Assembly: GCA_017644045.1 (NCBI GenBank)
Contig: JAEPMI010000010.1
Span: 186,001-250,000 of the forward strand
DNA length: 64,000 nt
Direction: 5' to 3'
Origin: Deltaproteobacteria bacterium
GTDB taxonomy: Bacteria > Myxococcota_A > Polyangia > Polyangiales > Houyiibacteriaceae
Shown: positions 1 through 7,867 of the stretch, one piece after another
Layout: each line of letters starts with the position of its first letter
Position numbering within the stretch: the stretch's first letter is position 1
Notes under the pieces: generated by a model
Database searches by the model: none
The model's input: only the letters and a program-made list of their open reading frames with translations
Told to the model about the DNA's origin: nothing
Position numbers and translations under genes: made by a program

Positions 1-17
1 CGGAAACGTGGAGGAAA

Positions 18-668
18 CTATTCGAGCGGCTGGCTGTCGTCGAGGTCGCCGAAGTCCCAGCGGAGGTCGACCCGACCGCGGGCGCCGGTAAATCGGAGGA
101 TCACCTGGTCGGCTCCAGGAGGGATCGAGGGGGTGCCGTCGGCGCGGGTCGCCGGGAACACGATCCGGAACGCCTGTCGCTGGGGACTGTTCGACGGGAA
201 GTAGATCTCGTCGGCCGCCGAGGGTCGGCGGATGCGCTCGATCTCCGCGGGCTCGGTCTGCCGCCCCTCGGGATCCACCAGCAGCACGCGCCACGCGGAG
301 TGCCGGCTCGCCAGGTTCTGCTCGCGGAAGTCGCTCCCCGCGACGGTCACGAAGAAGCGGTGGTTCTCCTGCGCGTCCGCGAGGGTGGCGCGGAGCATCG
401 CTTCGCGGGTGTCCGCTTCGATGGCGTGATCGTGGCCGTAGCGCACGACGTAGGCCCAGCGGAACTCCCAGCTCTCGAAGGTGGCGGTGACGTGGAGCAC
501 GTCGTCGAGGAGCGCCCACTCGAAGTCCTGATCGTCGCGGGTCCAGGAGTCGTACACGTCCTCGTAGTCGTCCGGCGTGAACGAGCGGGGCCCGGTCTCG
601 AGCGTGATGGTCCGCGTGGCGCACCCCACGGAGAGGAGCGCGAGCGCCAGGGCGACGTGCCGGCTCAC
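18..668 (-). CDS. putative lipoprotein of unknown function
   Basis: 216-aa protein with a short hydrophobic N-terminus and a cysteine near residue 16 (LLSVGC), a loose lipobox, so probably an outer- or inner-membrane lipoprotein. The mature part is acidic and rich in Trp, Arg and Asp with no catalytic motif I recognise. The GTG start overlaps the pyrE stop by four bases (GTGA), so it is very likely translated from the pyrE transcript. Function unknown. The lipoprotein call rests only on the N-terminus; a plain secreted protein is the alternative. Confidence 0.72.
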   Translation of the reverse strand: MSRHVALALALLSVGCATRTITLETGPRSFTPDDYEDVYDSWTRDDQDFEWALLDDVLHVTATFESWEFRWAYVVRYGHDHAIEADTREAMLRATLADAQENHRFFVTVAGSDFREQNLASRHSAWRVLLVDPEGRQTEPAEIERIRRPSAADEIYFPSNSPQRQAFRIVFPATRADGTPSIPPGADQVILRFTGARGRVDLRWDFGDLDDSQPLE

Positions 669-1228
669 CCCTCGTCTCCCATGAAGTCCTCGCGACGAAA
701 GAGCGCGTCGAAGGGCAGCTCGGCTTCGGCGAAGGCTTCCGCCGCGCCCTCCCGGCGATCGACGATCGCGAGCACGCCCGCGATGGTCAGGCCCATCTCG
801 CGCAACGCCGCCGCGGCGCGAACGGTCGAGCCGCCGGTCGTGACCGTGTCCTCCACCACCACGATGGGGGCGCCTTCCTTCAGGTGGGCGGCTCCCTCCA
901 CCTGATTCTTCGACCCGTGGCCCTTGCTCTCCTTGCGGACGAGGAGCGCGTCGAGGCCCGCGCCGTCGGCGAGCTCGGAGGCATATGCCACGGCGCTCGC
1001 GAGGGGACAGCCGCCGAGCACGACGCCGGCGACCGCGACCGGGCGCGGCTCGAAGGCGAGCGCGCGCTCCAGCAGGCAGCGGCCGACGAGCACGTGCCCC
1101 TCGGCGCTGAGTACCGTGGGCTTGCAGTCGATGAAGAAGTCGGACTGCCGCCCGGAGGTCAGGGTGAAGGTGCCCCGGCGGAAGGAGCGCTCGCGGAGGA
1201 GCTCGAGGAGACGGTCGCGGTCGGCCAT
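665..1228 (-). CDS. pyrE: orotate phosphoribosyltransferase
   Basis: 187 aa, normal length for the family. Converts orotate plus PRPP to orotidine 5'-phosphate in de novo pyrimidine synthesis; cytoplasmic. The PRPP-binding loop is clear near residue 120 (VVVEDTVTTGGST). An N-terminal FTLTSGRQSDFFIDCK segment and the KESKGHG flexible-loop region are also present, as expected for OPRTase. It sits downstream of two bactofilin genes (54-bp gap) and is coupled to the downstream lipoprotein. No other pyr gene is nearby, so it is a stand-alone locus. ATG start at 1228. Confidence 0.95.
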   Translation of the reverse strand: MADRDRLLELLRERSFRRGTFTLTSGRQSDFFIDCKPTVLSAEGHVLVGRCLLERALAFEPRPVAVAGVVLGGCPLASAVAYASELADGAGLDALLVRKESKGHGSKNQVEGAAHLKEGAPIVVVEDTVTTGGSTVRAAAALREMGLTIAGVLAIVDRREGAAEAFAEAELPFDALFRREDFMGDEG

Positions 1229-1282
1229 GGTGTGCTTGCTCGCCAGCCTATCGGGGAAGCCTCGGCGGCGTCGAGGCGACGA

Positions 1283-2011
1283 TCAGCTCGGCGCGCGGTG
1301 AGTGCCCTTGACCCGGCCGATGCGCGGCATGCGCCCGACGCCCGCGGGCGGCTTCGGCGGGGGCTCGGGCGCGGGTTTTCGAGCCTCGGCCGCGGGCTCG
1401 GGGGCCGGCGCACGCGGCGGCTCGGGGGCCGGTCGGCGGATCTCGCGCCGGAAGGTCGCGTCCTCGTCGCCGACCACGTCCGCGATCGCCGCGGCCGCAC
1501 GAACCCGGGAAGGACGCTCACGGAGCGGCGTGAAGGGGCGTGTGTCGTCGGGATCGCCGGGCTCGCCCTCGTCGACCGGCGCGGCCTCGACGCTCACACC
1601 GGCGGCGAGCGCGTCGGAGATCGGCTCCGGCGAGGGCAAACCGGTGAAGGTGTGCAATGCCGGATCATAGCTGCGGAGCGGTGGTGCTGCGTCGAGCGCT
1701 TCCACGTGCACCTGACCCGAGAACTGGGCGCCCGGCGTCACGCGAACGCGGGGCGCGGTCAGGTCGCCGACGATGCGCGCCGTGCCGTCCACGCGCACCC
1801 CCTCGTCGGCGAAGGCGTCGCCCTTGAGCGCGCCGCGAACGGTCACGTGGCGGGCGTGGACGTGGCCGCGAACCAGACCACCGGCCTCGATCACCAGCGC
1901 ACCATCGACTCGGACGGGGCCGTCGACCTGGCCGAAGACGATCAGATCGCCCTCCCCTTCGACCTCCCCACGCAGCCGAACGCCGGCCGGCAACACCGAC
2001 GGCTTCTTCAC
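1283..2011 (-). CDS. bactofilin with long Pro-rich C-terminal tail
   Basis: 242 aa. Residues 8-115 are a bactofilin (polymer-forming cytoskeletal) core: short repeated hydrophobic/Gly steps such as RLRGEVEGEGDLIVFGQVDG and VRVDGTARIVGDLTAPRVRV that form a right-handed beta-helix. Bactofilins polymerise without nucleotide and scaffold cell-shape, polarity or chromosome-organising proteins. The second half is disordered and rich in Pro, Ala and Arg, ending with a basic segment. GTG start, four-base overlap (GTGA) with the stop of the upstream bactofilin. The Pro-rich tail is absent from the partner, which suggests division of labour, with this copy carrying the docking region (inference). Confidence 0.85.
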   Translation of the reverse strand: MKKPSVLPAGVRLRGEVEGEGDLIVFGQVDGPVRVDGALVIEAGGLVRGHVHARHVTVRGALKGDAFADEGVRVDGTARIVGDLTAPRVRVTPGAQFSGQVHVEALDAAPPLRSYDPALHTFTGLPSPEPISDALAAGVSVEAAPVDEGEPGDPDDTRPFTPLRERPSRVRAAAAIADVVGDEDATFRREIRRPAPEPPRAPAPEPAAEARKPAPEPPPKPPAGVGRMPRIGRVKGTHRAPS

Positions 2012-2394
2012 GACTCGTCCTCATCGGGCTCGGGGAGATCGACCTCCATGTCGACCGTGCCCTCCAGCGAGCCGCCGTCGTCGAGGCCGATGCGGGCCGC
2101 CCGGACGTCTCCGACCATCCGGCCACCGGCGAGGACGTTCAGCTCGCCCGCCATCACCGGTCCATCGAGGATCCCCTCGACGGCGACCGCCTGCGCGCGG
2201 ACCGGACCGACCAGCTTGCCGCCGCGGCCGACCACCAGCGCGCCCTCCAGATCGACGCTGCCTTCGAAGGTCCCATCGCACCGGAGCTGCCCCTCGCCAC
2301 GGAGCTCGCCGCGAACGAAGAGGCCCGGCCCGACGTAGCCCATGGGCGCGCCATCGGAGGTCGCCGGAGGTCGGCGGAGAGGAGACTTCGACAT
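2008..2394 (-). CDS. bactofilin
   Basis: 128 aa, essentially only a bactofilin core: repeated short strands (LFVRGELRGEGQLRCDGTFE, VAVEGILDGPVMAGELNVLA) with a short N-terminal extension and an acidic C-terminus (DLPEPDEDES). ATG at 2394 was chosen because the beta-helix begins about 25 residues later and upstream sequence in the same frame lacks any homologous feature. First gene of a minus-strand unit with the second bactofilin and possibly pyrE. Divergent from gshA; the 129-bp gap should contain both promoters, but I see no convincing -35/-10 pair. Confidence 0.82.
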   Translation of the reverse strand: MSKSPLRRPPATSDGAPMGYVGPGLFVRGELRGEGQLRCDGTFEGSVDLEGALVVGRGGKLVGPVRAQAVAVEGILDGPVMAGELNVLAGGRMVGDVRAARIGLDDGGSLEGTVDMEVDLPEPDEDES

Positions 2395-2523
2395 CGGGGG
2401 CACCCTAACAGAAGCACCGCGAGGTCGTATCGCCTGCTTGGCATCCGCCGACAAAACGCCTAGACCCCGCCGGCCGTGCGCCCACAGGCGTAACGCGACT
2501 CCCGACCAGAGGACCAAGAGCCC

Positions 2524-3867
2524 ATGAGCCCCCTGCCCAACGAGGCCCTCGAGGTCGACGACCTCCTCGCGCCCTTCCACGCCGCCGAGACCCCGCGCGA
2601 GCGCTGGGTGATCGGGACCGAAGCCGAGAAGTTCGGCCTGACGCGCGATGGTGCGCCGCTCCAGTACGAAGGCCCCGACGGCGTTCACGAGATCTTGCAG
2701 GAGTTCGTGGCGAAGCACGGCTGGACCGAGCAGCGCGAGTACGAGGGGGCGCCCCTGATCGCCCTTCGTCGGGGCGGCGCGTCCATCACCCTCGAGCCGG
2801 GCGCTCAGCTCGAGCTCAGCGGCGCGCCGCTGGACACGATCCACCAGACCTGCGCCGAGCTCCGTGGGCACCTCGCCGAGCTCCGCTCGATCAGCGAGCC
2901 GCGCGGCATCCAGTGGCTCGGGCTCGGCTTCCACCCGACCGCTTCGCAGGCGGAGCTCCCCTGGGTCCCGAAGCTCCGCTACGGGATCATGAAGGAGTAC
3001 CTGCCCACCCGCGGCGCGATGGCGCACGACATGATGCGGCGGACCTCCACGGTGCAGGCGAACCTCGACTACAGCGACGAGACGGACGCCTTCCGCAAGC
3101 TCCGCATCGCGCTCCGCATCCAGCCGATCGTGACGGCCATGTTCGCGAACAGCCCCTGGCTCGAGGGGAAGGCCACCGGCGAGCGCTCGCACCGCGCCCG
3201 GGTCTGGCTGAACATGGATCCCGACCGCTCCGGTCTGCTCCCCTTCGTCTGGGGCGACTCCCCGACCTACGCCGAGTACGTGCAGTGGGCGCTCGACGTC
3301 CCGATGTTCCTCGTGAAGCGCGGCAAGAAGGTCCACCGCAACACCGGCCAGACCTTCCGCTCGTTCATGGACGACGGCTTCGAAGGCCTGAAGCCGACGA
3401 TGGAGGACTGGGAGACGCACCTGAACACCCTCTTCCCGGAAGCGCGGCTCAAGAAGACCCTCGAGGTCCGCGGCGCCGACAGCCAGCCGCAGCCCCGCAT
3501 CTGCGCGCTGCCCGCCTTGTGGAAGGGCCTGCTCTACGACCCGAAGGCGATGGACGCGGCGGACGATCTGACCGCGTCGTGGACGCTCGAGTCGGTGGAG
3601 GCCGTGCGACCCGCGATCGCCGAGAAGGCGCTCGCTGCCGACCTCGACGGCAAGCCGGTGCTCGAGCACGCGCAGGAGCTGGTGGCCATCGCCGACGCCG
3701 GCCTCGAACGCTTGGGCAACCTCGACGGTCGCGGCAAGGACGAGCGCGTCCACCTGCGCCCGCTCCGCGAGCTCCTGGACGCAGGCGAGTGCCCGGCCGA
3801 CGAGCTGTTGCGCAACGTCGGCGAGACCCCCAGCGTCGAAGCCCTGGTCGAGCACGCCCAGGCCTGA
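2524..3867 (+). CDS. gshA: glutamate--cysteine ligase, plant/proteobacterial (GCS2-like) type
   Basis: 447 aa, usual length for the plant-like class. Joins L-glutamate and L-cysteine with ATP, the first step of glutathione synthesis. Diagnostic pieces: GTEAEKFG near the N-terminus (substrate/metal acidic residues), EPGAQLELSG around residue 98, the MRRTSTVQANLDYSDE segment around residue 170, and LEVRGADSQPQPRICALPAL near residue 315. ATG preceded by a GAGGA purine run. No glutathione synthetase gene is in the window. Confidence 0.93.
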   Translation: MSPLPNEALEVDDLLAPFHAAETPRERWVIGTEAEKFGLTRDGAPLQYEGPDGVHEILQEFVAKHGWTEQREYEGAPLIALRRGGASITLEPGAQLELSGAPLDTIHQTCAELRGHLAELRSISEPRGIQWLGLGFHPTASQAELPWVPKLRYGIMKEYLPTRGAMAHDMMRRTSTVQANLDYSDETDAFRKLRIALRIQPIVTAMFANSPWLEGKATGERSHRARVWLNMDPDRSGLLPFVWGDSPTYAEYVQWALDVPMFLVKRGKKVHRNTGQTFRSFMDDGFEGLKPTMEDWETHLNTLFPEARLKKTLEVRGADSQPQPRICALPALWKGLLYDPKAMDAADDLTASWTLESVEAVRPAIAEKALAADLDGKPVLEHAQELVAIADAGLERLGNLDGRGKDERVHLRPLRELLDAGECPADELLRNVGETPSVEALVEHAQA

Positions 3868-3903
3868 CGTCGCGAGGCGCACCGGGTACGCTGCCCGCAT
3901 GAG

Positions 3904-5097
3904 GTGCGCCCGGGCGGAACGAGGCGGCGGTTGAAGGTCGTCTTCGTCTTCTTCACGGCGCCGCCGAGCCCCTTCAGCTCGTCGGTCGCCGCGCTCGCGC
4001 CCGTCGTCCGCGCCGCCGGCCACGAGCCCGAGGCGCGCATGGTGGAACGCACCGAAGCGATCGAGCCCGTGGTGCGCGATCTGCTCGCGAGAGATGCAGA
4101 CGTGATCGCCGTCTCGTCGATGACCCGCGACTGGCCCGGGGCGCGGGCGCTGCTCGAACGGCTCGCCCCGCACACGAAGGCGATTCGCGTCGTCGGCGGC
4201 TATCACGCGAGCCTCGCCCCACGGGACGTCGCCGCGAGCGCCGCGGTCGACGCCATCGTGATCGGCGAAGGCGAGCGACCGCTCGTCCGGCTGCTCGAAC
4301 AGCTCGGCGCCGGCGCACCGCTGCAGAGCGGTCCCGGGCTCTGGGTGAGAAAGGGCGATCGCTTCGACGGGGCGATCCCCGGGGCCGACTCCGAGCCCGA
4401 CATCGCCGACCTGCCGTGGTGGGACTACGACCTCTTCGGCGACATGCGCGCGCACCTCGACCGCGGCGTCAACACCTTCGGGCCGATCGCCGATCGCTAT
4501 CTGCCCGTCCGCGCGAGCCGCGGCTGCCCCTACTCCTGCGCCTACTGTTCGGCGCCCGCATGGGGAAAGCTGGGCGGCTTCGCGGAGAAAGAGCGCCGCA
4601 ACCGGCGACCGGTGGACCACCTGTGCGCCGAGCTCGAGTCGCTGGTCGCGGCGTACGACCCCGAGGGCTTCGAGTTCTGGGACGAGCACTTCCCGCTCGA
4701 CCTCGAGTGGCTGCGAGAATTCGCGCGGACCTATCCCGCTCGAGTGGGCCGGCCCTTCAAGGTGGAGATGCACCCGCGCGCCGCGACGCGGGAACGGCTC
4801 GAGCTCCTCGCCGAGGCCGGCATCGCGCTCTTCCACTGCGGCGTCGAAGCCGGCGACGCCGAGCTCCGGCGGACGGTGTTGAATCGCCGGACCACCGACG
4901 AACTGCTCCAACGGGTCTTCGAGGACTGCCGCGACCTGGGCATCCCGACCAGCGCGTCGCTCATGACGACGTTGCCGAAGGAGTCGCGGGCAATGGCGCA
5001 CTCGACGGTCGGGCTCCTGCGGAAGCTCAAGCCCGACTCGTTCATGTGGTCCACTACCAGGCGCTGCCGGGCACGGTGCTGGGCGAAGCAGCCGTGA
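3904..5097 (+). CDS. B12-binding radical SAM protein, N-terminal part; reading frame broken near 5045
   Basis: Starts at GTG 3904 or, more naturally for the family, TTG 3931 (KVVFVFFTAPPSP). Residues ~1-140 form a cobalamin-binding-like domain (IRVVGGYHASLAP, IVIGEGERPLVRLL). The radical SAM cluster motif is intact: RGCPYSCAYCSAP gives CX3CX2C for the 4Fe-4S cluster. The frame runs to a stop at 5095-5097 with an atypical basic end (TTRRCRARCWAKQP). The next frame contains HYQALPGT, a motif type typical of the end of this domain, so the true protein continues there. Either two extra bases (a TG doubling at 5045-5048) or one missing base explains the break. Substrate unknown. Confidence 0.75.
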   Translation: MRPGGTRRRLKVVFVFFTAPPSPFSSSVAALAPVVRAAGHEPEARMVERTEAIEPVVRDLLARDADVIAVSSMTRDWPGARALLERLAPHTKAIRVVGGYHASLAPRDVAASAAVDAIVIGEGERPLVRLLEQLGAGAPLQSGPGLWVRKGDRFDGAIPGADSEPDIADLPWWDYDLFGDMRAHLDRGVNTFGPIADRYLPVRASRGCPYSCAYCSAPAWGKLGGFAEKERRNRRPVDHLCAELESLVAAYDPEGFEFWDEHFPLDLEWLREFARTYPARVGRPFKVEMHPRAATRERLELLAEAGIALFHCGVEAGDAELRRTVLNRRTTDELLQRVFEDCRDLGIPTSASLMTTLPKESRAMAHSTVGLLRKLKPDSFMWSTTRRCRARCWAKQP

Positions 5098-5582
5098 GTC
5101 ACTGGCCCGGCCCGGCGAGCGAGACCTTCGCCGACCACGACCAGCCCGCATGGACCGAGGCGCCGCCGATGAGCGAGGCGGAGCGGGCGGCGACCTTCGC
5201 GGAGATCCGCTCGCTCCAACTCGAGCTGGTCGCTGCCGCGAGCGAGAACGAGGACCGGCCGCGGCCTGTCGACGTCCCCGCGCCGGCGAAGGCGCTCTCG
5301 CCCGAGTCCATCGCGCCGCTGCTCGGGCTCGACGCTGACGCGCTCGTCGAAGCGGTCGCGGGCGACGACGGTCTATTGCTGACGCTCGAGAGCGACGACA
5401 TCGGGCACGCGATCATCGTCGTCGCGCCACGCGACGAGGGACGGCACTACGTCACCAGCCGACACCTCGGCCTCTCCTATCACGGCAGCGAGGCGCCCCC
5501 GGCGCTGCTCCGGCTGCTGGAGCGAATGGCCCGCGTCGCCGGCGACGTCTCGATGGACCAGCTCCTCCACCCTGGCGCGTGA
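5094..5582 (+). CDS. C-terminal part of the frameshifted radical SAM protein
   Basis: Open frame continuing the radical SAM protein after the break: about 160 codons from GTG 5094 (overlapping the upstream TGA as GTGA), with homologous-looking sequence already in frame from about 5049 (VHYQALPGTVLGEAA). Residues ~60-160 form an extra C-terminal domain containing AIIVVAPRDEGRHYVTSRHL and a terminal Leu-rich helix; I do not recognise it. If the break is a sequencing error, the gene is a single CDS of about 550 codons, 3904/3931 to 5582. A genuinely separate, translationally coupled small gene is possible but leaves the conserved HYQALPGT stranded outside any product. Confidence 0.5.
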   Translation: MSHWPGPASETFADHDQPAWTEAPPMSEAERAATFAEIRSLQLELVAAASENEDRPRPVDVPAPAKALSPESIAPLLGLDADALVEAVAGDDGLLLTLESDDIGHAIIVVAPRDEGRHYVTSRHLGLSYHGSEAPPALLRLLERMARVAGDVSMDQLLHPGA

Positions 5583-5602
5583 CCTCGTGATAGAGCGCTG
5601 AC

Positions 5603-6055
5603 GTGCGCAGGGGACCGAGGCTGCGGCGCCTGGGGGCGCAGTGCTTCTTCGCGGCGGTCATCGGACTGCAGCTCTTCTTCGTCGTCCGCGCCTACGACGA
5701 TCCACACCACCTCTTCGGGTACCAGCCCTTCAGCGAGTCGAGCACCTGGCGCGCCACGATCCTGCGGGTCACCGACAGCGGTCGCCACGACATCCGCAAC
5801 GGCTGGGCGGGCTACCACTGGAGCCAGCTCGTCCGAGGTCGGGGGCTCACCACGCCATGGGTCGACGGGAGCGCCGCGTCCGGGGTCGAGTCCCAGCTCG
5901 CCTTCTTCCAGCAGGCGCTCGATTGGGTCGCGACCCACACGCCGAACGACCACAGCACGCGCTACTTCGAGGCGCACGTGCGCACGGTTCGCAATCGCGG
6001 CGAGCCCGAGACGCGAGTCATGAGGAGCGTCGAGCGGGAGCTGCCCGAGCGATGA
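5603..6055 (+). CDS. small membrane-anchored protein, partner of the HTTM protein
   Basis: 150 aa from a GTG start. One hydrophobic segment at residues ~13-28 (CFFAAVIGLQLFFVVRAY) followed by a soluble, extracytoplasmic-looking domain with many aromatic and His residues (DDPHHLFGYQPFSES, GWAGYHWSQLVRGRG). No known domain recognised. Its stop overlaps the start of the HTTM membrane protein by four bases (ATGA), so the two are translated together and probably work as a pair. A membrane-tethered accessory subunit is the simplest reading (inference). Confidence 0.75.
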   Translation: MRRGPRLRRLGAQCFFAAVIGLQLFFVVRAYDDPHHLFGYQPFSESSTWRATILRVTDSGRHDIRNGWAGYHWSQLVRGRGLTTPWVDGSAASGVESQLAFFQQALDWVATHTPNDHSTRYFEAHVRTVRNRGEPETRVMRSVERELPER

Positions 6056-7155
6056 CGGAGCGACGCCCGATCTTCGACGAGATCGCCAGCGTGCGCGCCA
6101 TCGCGCTGCTGCGGATCCTGGTCGGCCCGATCACCATCGTGCACCTGTGGAGCTTCCTGGAGGCCGCCCAACCAGGCAGCTACTTCGCGGAGCGATTCTA
6201 CGTGCCCTTCACCGAGCTCTGGCCGGTGCTCCCGCTCGAGGGCTACCGCGCGGTGCTCTTGGTGGGGCTCGTCGCCGCGGTGCTGATGAGCGCGGGCTTC
6301 CTGAGTCGGCTCACGTCCGTGCTCACGCTCGCGGTGGTCGTGTTCAACCTCTTCAGCAACCAGCTCTTCTTCCATCACAACCGCGCGTTCCTCACCACCA
6401 TCCTCTTCGGGCTGACTCTCCTGCCTGCCGGCCGGGCGCTGAGCGTCGACGCGTGGCTGGCGAAGCAAGCCGGCCACCCGCTCCGCGACGAAGCGCCGAT
6501 GTGGCGGTTGGTGCTCCTGCGCGCCCTCGCCTGCACGCCCTACCTCGCGAGCGGGTTCAGCAAGCTCATCGATCCGGACTGGTGGTCGGGGGTCGTGATG
6601 TACGACCGCATCTCCCGCTACCGACACGTCGCCGAGGCCAAGGGGGTACCCGCCTGGCTCATCGATCCGATCGCGACGCCGGAGTTCAACGCGGTGATGT
6701 GGAAGCTCGTCGTCCTCACCGAGCTCTTCGTCGGCGTGGGCTACTGGTTCCGTCGGACGCGGGTGACCGCGATGTTCATGGCACTCGGCTTCCACACGCT
6801 GATCGAGATCACCTCGACCGTCAGCGTCTTCAGCTACCTCGGGATCGCCGCGACACTCATCTGGGTCACGCCGCGTACCCGCGATCGGGTGCTCTGGGTT
6901 CGGACGGATGAAGCGCGCGGTCGGCGACTCGCACGCCTCGTGCGCGCGCTCGACTGGCTCGCCCGCTTCGACCTCCGCGAGACCACCCAGGGCCCGACCG
7001 TGCGCGTTCGCGACCGCGACGGCACGATCCTCGAGGGCGCCCCCGCGCGGCGGCTGGTGCTCAGCCGGCTGCCGCCGCTGATGCCGCTGGTGACGCCGCT
7101 GTTGCTCCTGGACCAATGGCCGCGGAGGACGGGTCAGTCGCCGCAGAGCGCCTGA
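6052..7155 (+). CDS. HTTM-domain integral membrane protein (vitamin K carboxylase-like fold)
   Basis: 367 aa with many hydrophobic helices (ALLRILVGPITIVHLWSFL; AVLLVGLVAAVLMSAGFL; LTSVLTLAVVVFNLFSNQLF; TAMFMALGFHTLIEITS). The FFHHNRAFLTTILFGLTLLP stretch and the ALACTPYLASGFSKLIDPDW segment resemble HTTM (horizontally transferred transmembrane) proteins, the bacterial relatives of gamma-glutamyl carboxylase. Chemistry in bacteria is largely uncharacterised. The last ~75 residues form a soluble tail. ATG at 6052 chosen for the ATGA overlap with the upstream gene. Its 3' end overlaps the convergent TPR gene by 22 bp. Confidence 0.78.
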   Translation: MTERRPIFDEIASVRAIALLRILVGPITIVHLWSFLEAAQPGSYFAERFYVPFTELWPVLPLEGYRAVLLVGLVAAVLMSAGFLSRLTSVLTLAVVVFNLFSNQLFFHHNRAFLTTILFGLTLLPAGRALSVDAWLAKQAGHPLRDEAPMWRLVLLRALACTPYLASGFSKLIDPDWWSGVVMYDRISRYRHVAEAKGVPAWLIDPIATPEFNAVMWKLVVLTELFVGVGYWFRRTRVTAMFMALGFHTLIEITSTVSVFSYLGIAATLIWVTPRTRDRVLWVRTDEARGRRLARLVRALDWLARFDLRETTQGPTVRVRDRDGTILEGAPARRLVLSRLPPLMPLVTPLLLLDQWPRRTGQSPQSA

Positions 7156-7772
7156 CGCACTTCGGTCCCCACGCAACGGCTCGGGGGATCGACGTCCCGG
7201 ACCAGGAGGCGCAGCGCGGCCACGTAGCGACGGGCCTCGGCGTGCGCGTCGGCCTGGGCGGGGTCGCCCTCGGTGAGTCGGGCGACCGCGCGGTAGGCGG
7301 CGATCGCCTCGGCGAACGCTCCACGGTCGCGGGCGAGCTCGCCGAGCGCCCGCTGAACCGCGACCGAGCTCGGGTCGGCTCGGGCGGCCTCGCGGAGCAC
7401 ACGCGCCGCCTCGGCGGGGTCGGAGGGCTGGACGATCGCGGCCAGCACCAGCGAGAGCGGGACGCTCCGTGGTCGGCGCCGCAGCCCCGCCCGGACCACC
7501 TCCAGGGCGTCCGAGTGCCGGCCCTGAGCCCGGTAGAGCTCGCCGAGGCCGACGTAGGCGCGCTCGAAGCTGGGGTCGATCTGGATCGCCTCGCGAAAGT
7601 AGGCGACCGCGCTCCCGGGGTTGTTCGCCCGGACGAGCGCGATGCCCATCTGGGTCTTCTCGGCGGCCCGTCGGGCGCGGCCGTCCTGGGCCTCGACGGG
7701 GGAAGCGAGGGCTCCGAGGAGGCCCACGAGCAGCCCCAGCGCCAGCACGGGGGCCCGCCATCCGGGGCGCAT
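7134..7772 (-). CDS. secreted TPR-repeat protein
   Basis: 212 aa. Start at ATG 7772 gives a signal peptide (APVLALGLLVGLLGALASPV, cleavage near VEAQDG). About four TPR-like units follow, for example ALVRANNPGSAVAYFREAIQ, AYVGLGELYRAQGRHSDALE and AIAAYRAVARLTEGDPAQAD. Probably a periplasmic protein-protein interaction module. Divergent from the membrane/spermidine synthase-like gene (95-bp gap), which itself carries TPR-like units at its C-terminus, so a shared pathway is possible. Two conserved-looking Cys residues lie close to the C-terminus (SRCVG, ALCGD). Confidence 0.75.
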   Translation of the reverse strand: MRPGWRAPVLALGLLVGLLGALASPVEAQDGRARRAAEKTQMGIALVRANNPGSAVAYFREAIQIDPSFERAYVGLGELYRAQGRHSDALEVVRAGLRRRPRSVPLSLVLAAIVQPSDPAEAARVLREAARADPSSVAVQRALGELARDRGAFAEAIAAYRAVARLTEGDPAQADAHAEARRYVAALRLLVRDVDPPSRCVGTEVRQALCGD

Positions 7773-7867
7773 CGGGCTTGCACGGGACACCCAGCGAGTG
7801 TAGGTCGGCCCAGCCGACCAGGCGAATCGGGGGTGGTCCCCCGGCGCCGTGGTGGACCGGAGATCTC

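Noticed and set aside
2395-5151. Long minus-strand open frame extending upstream of the first bactofilin, across gshA and the radical SAM gene
   Set aside because: Only the last 128 codons have bactofilin strands; the rest mirrors coding sequence of gshA and the radical SAM gene.
5094-5582. Independent small gene starting at GTG 5094 coupled as GTGA
   Set aside because: Kept only as an alternative: homologous-looking VHYQALPGT occurs in the same frame before that start, which favours a frameshifted single gene.
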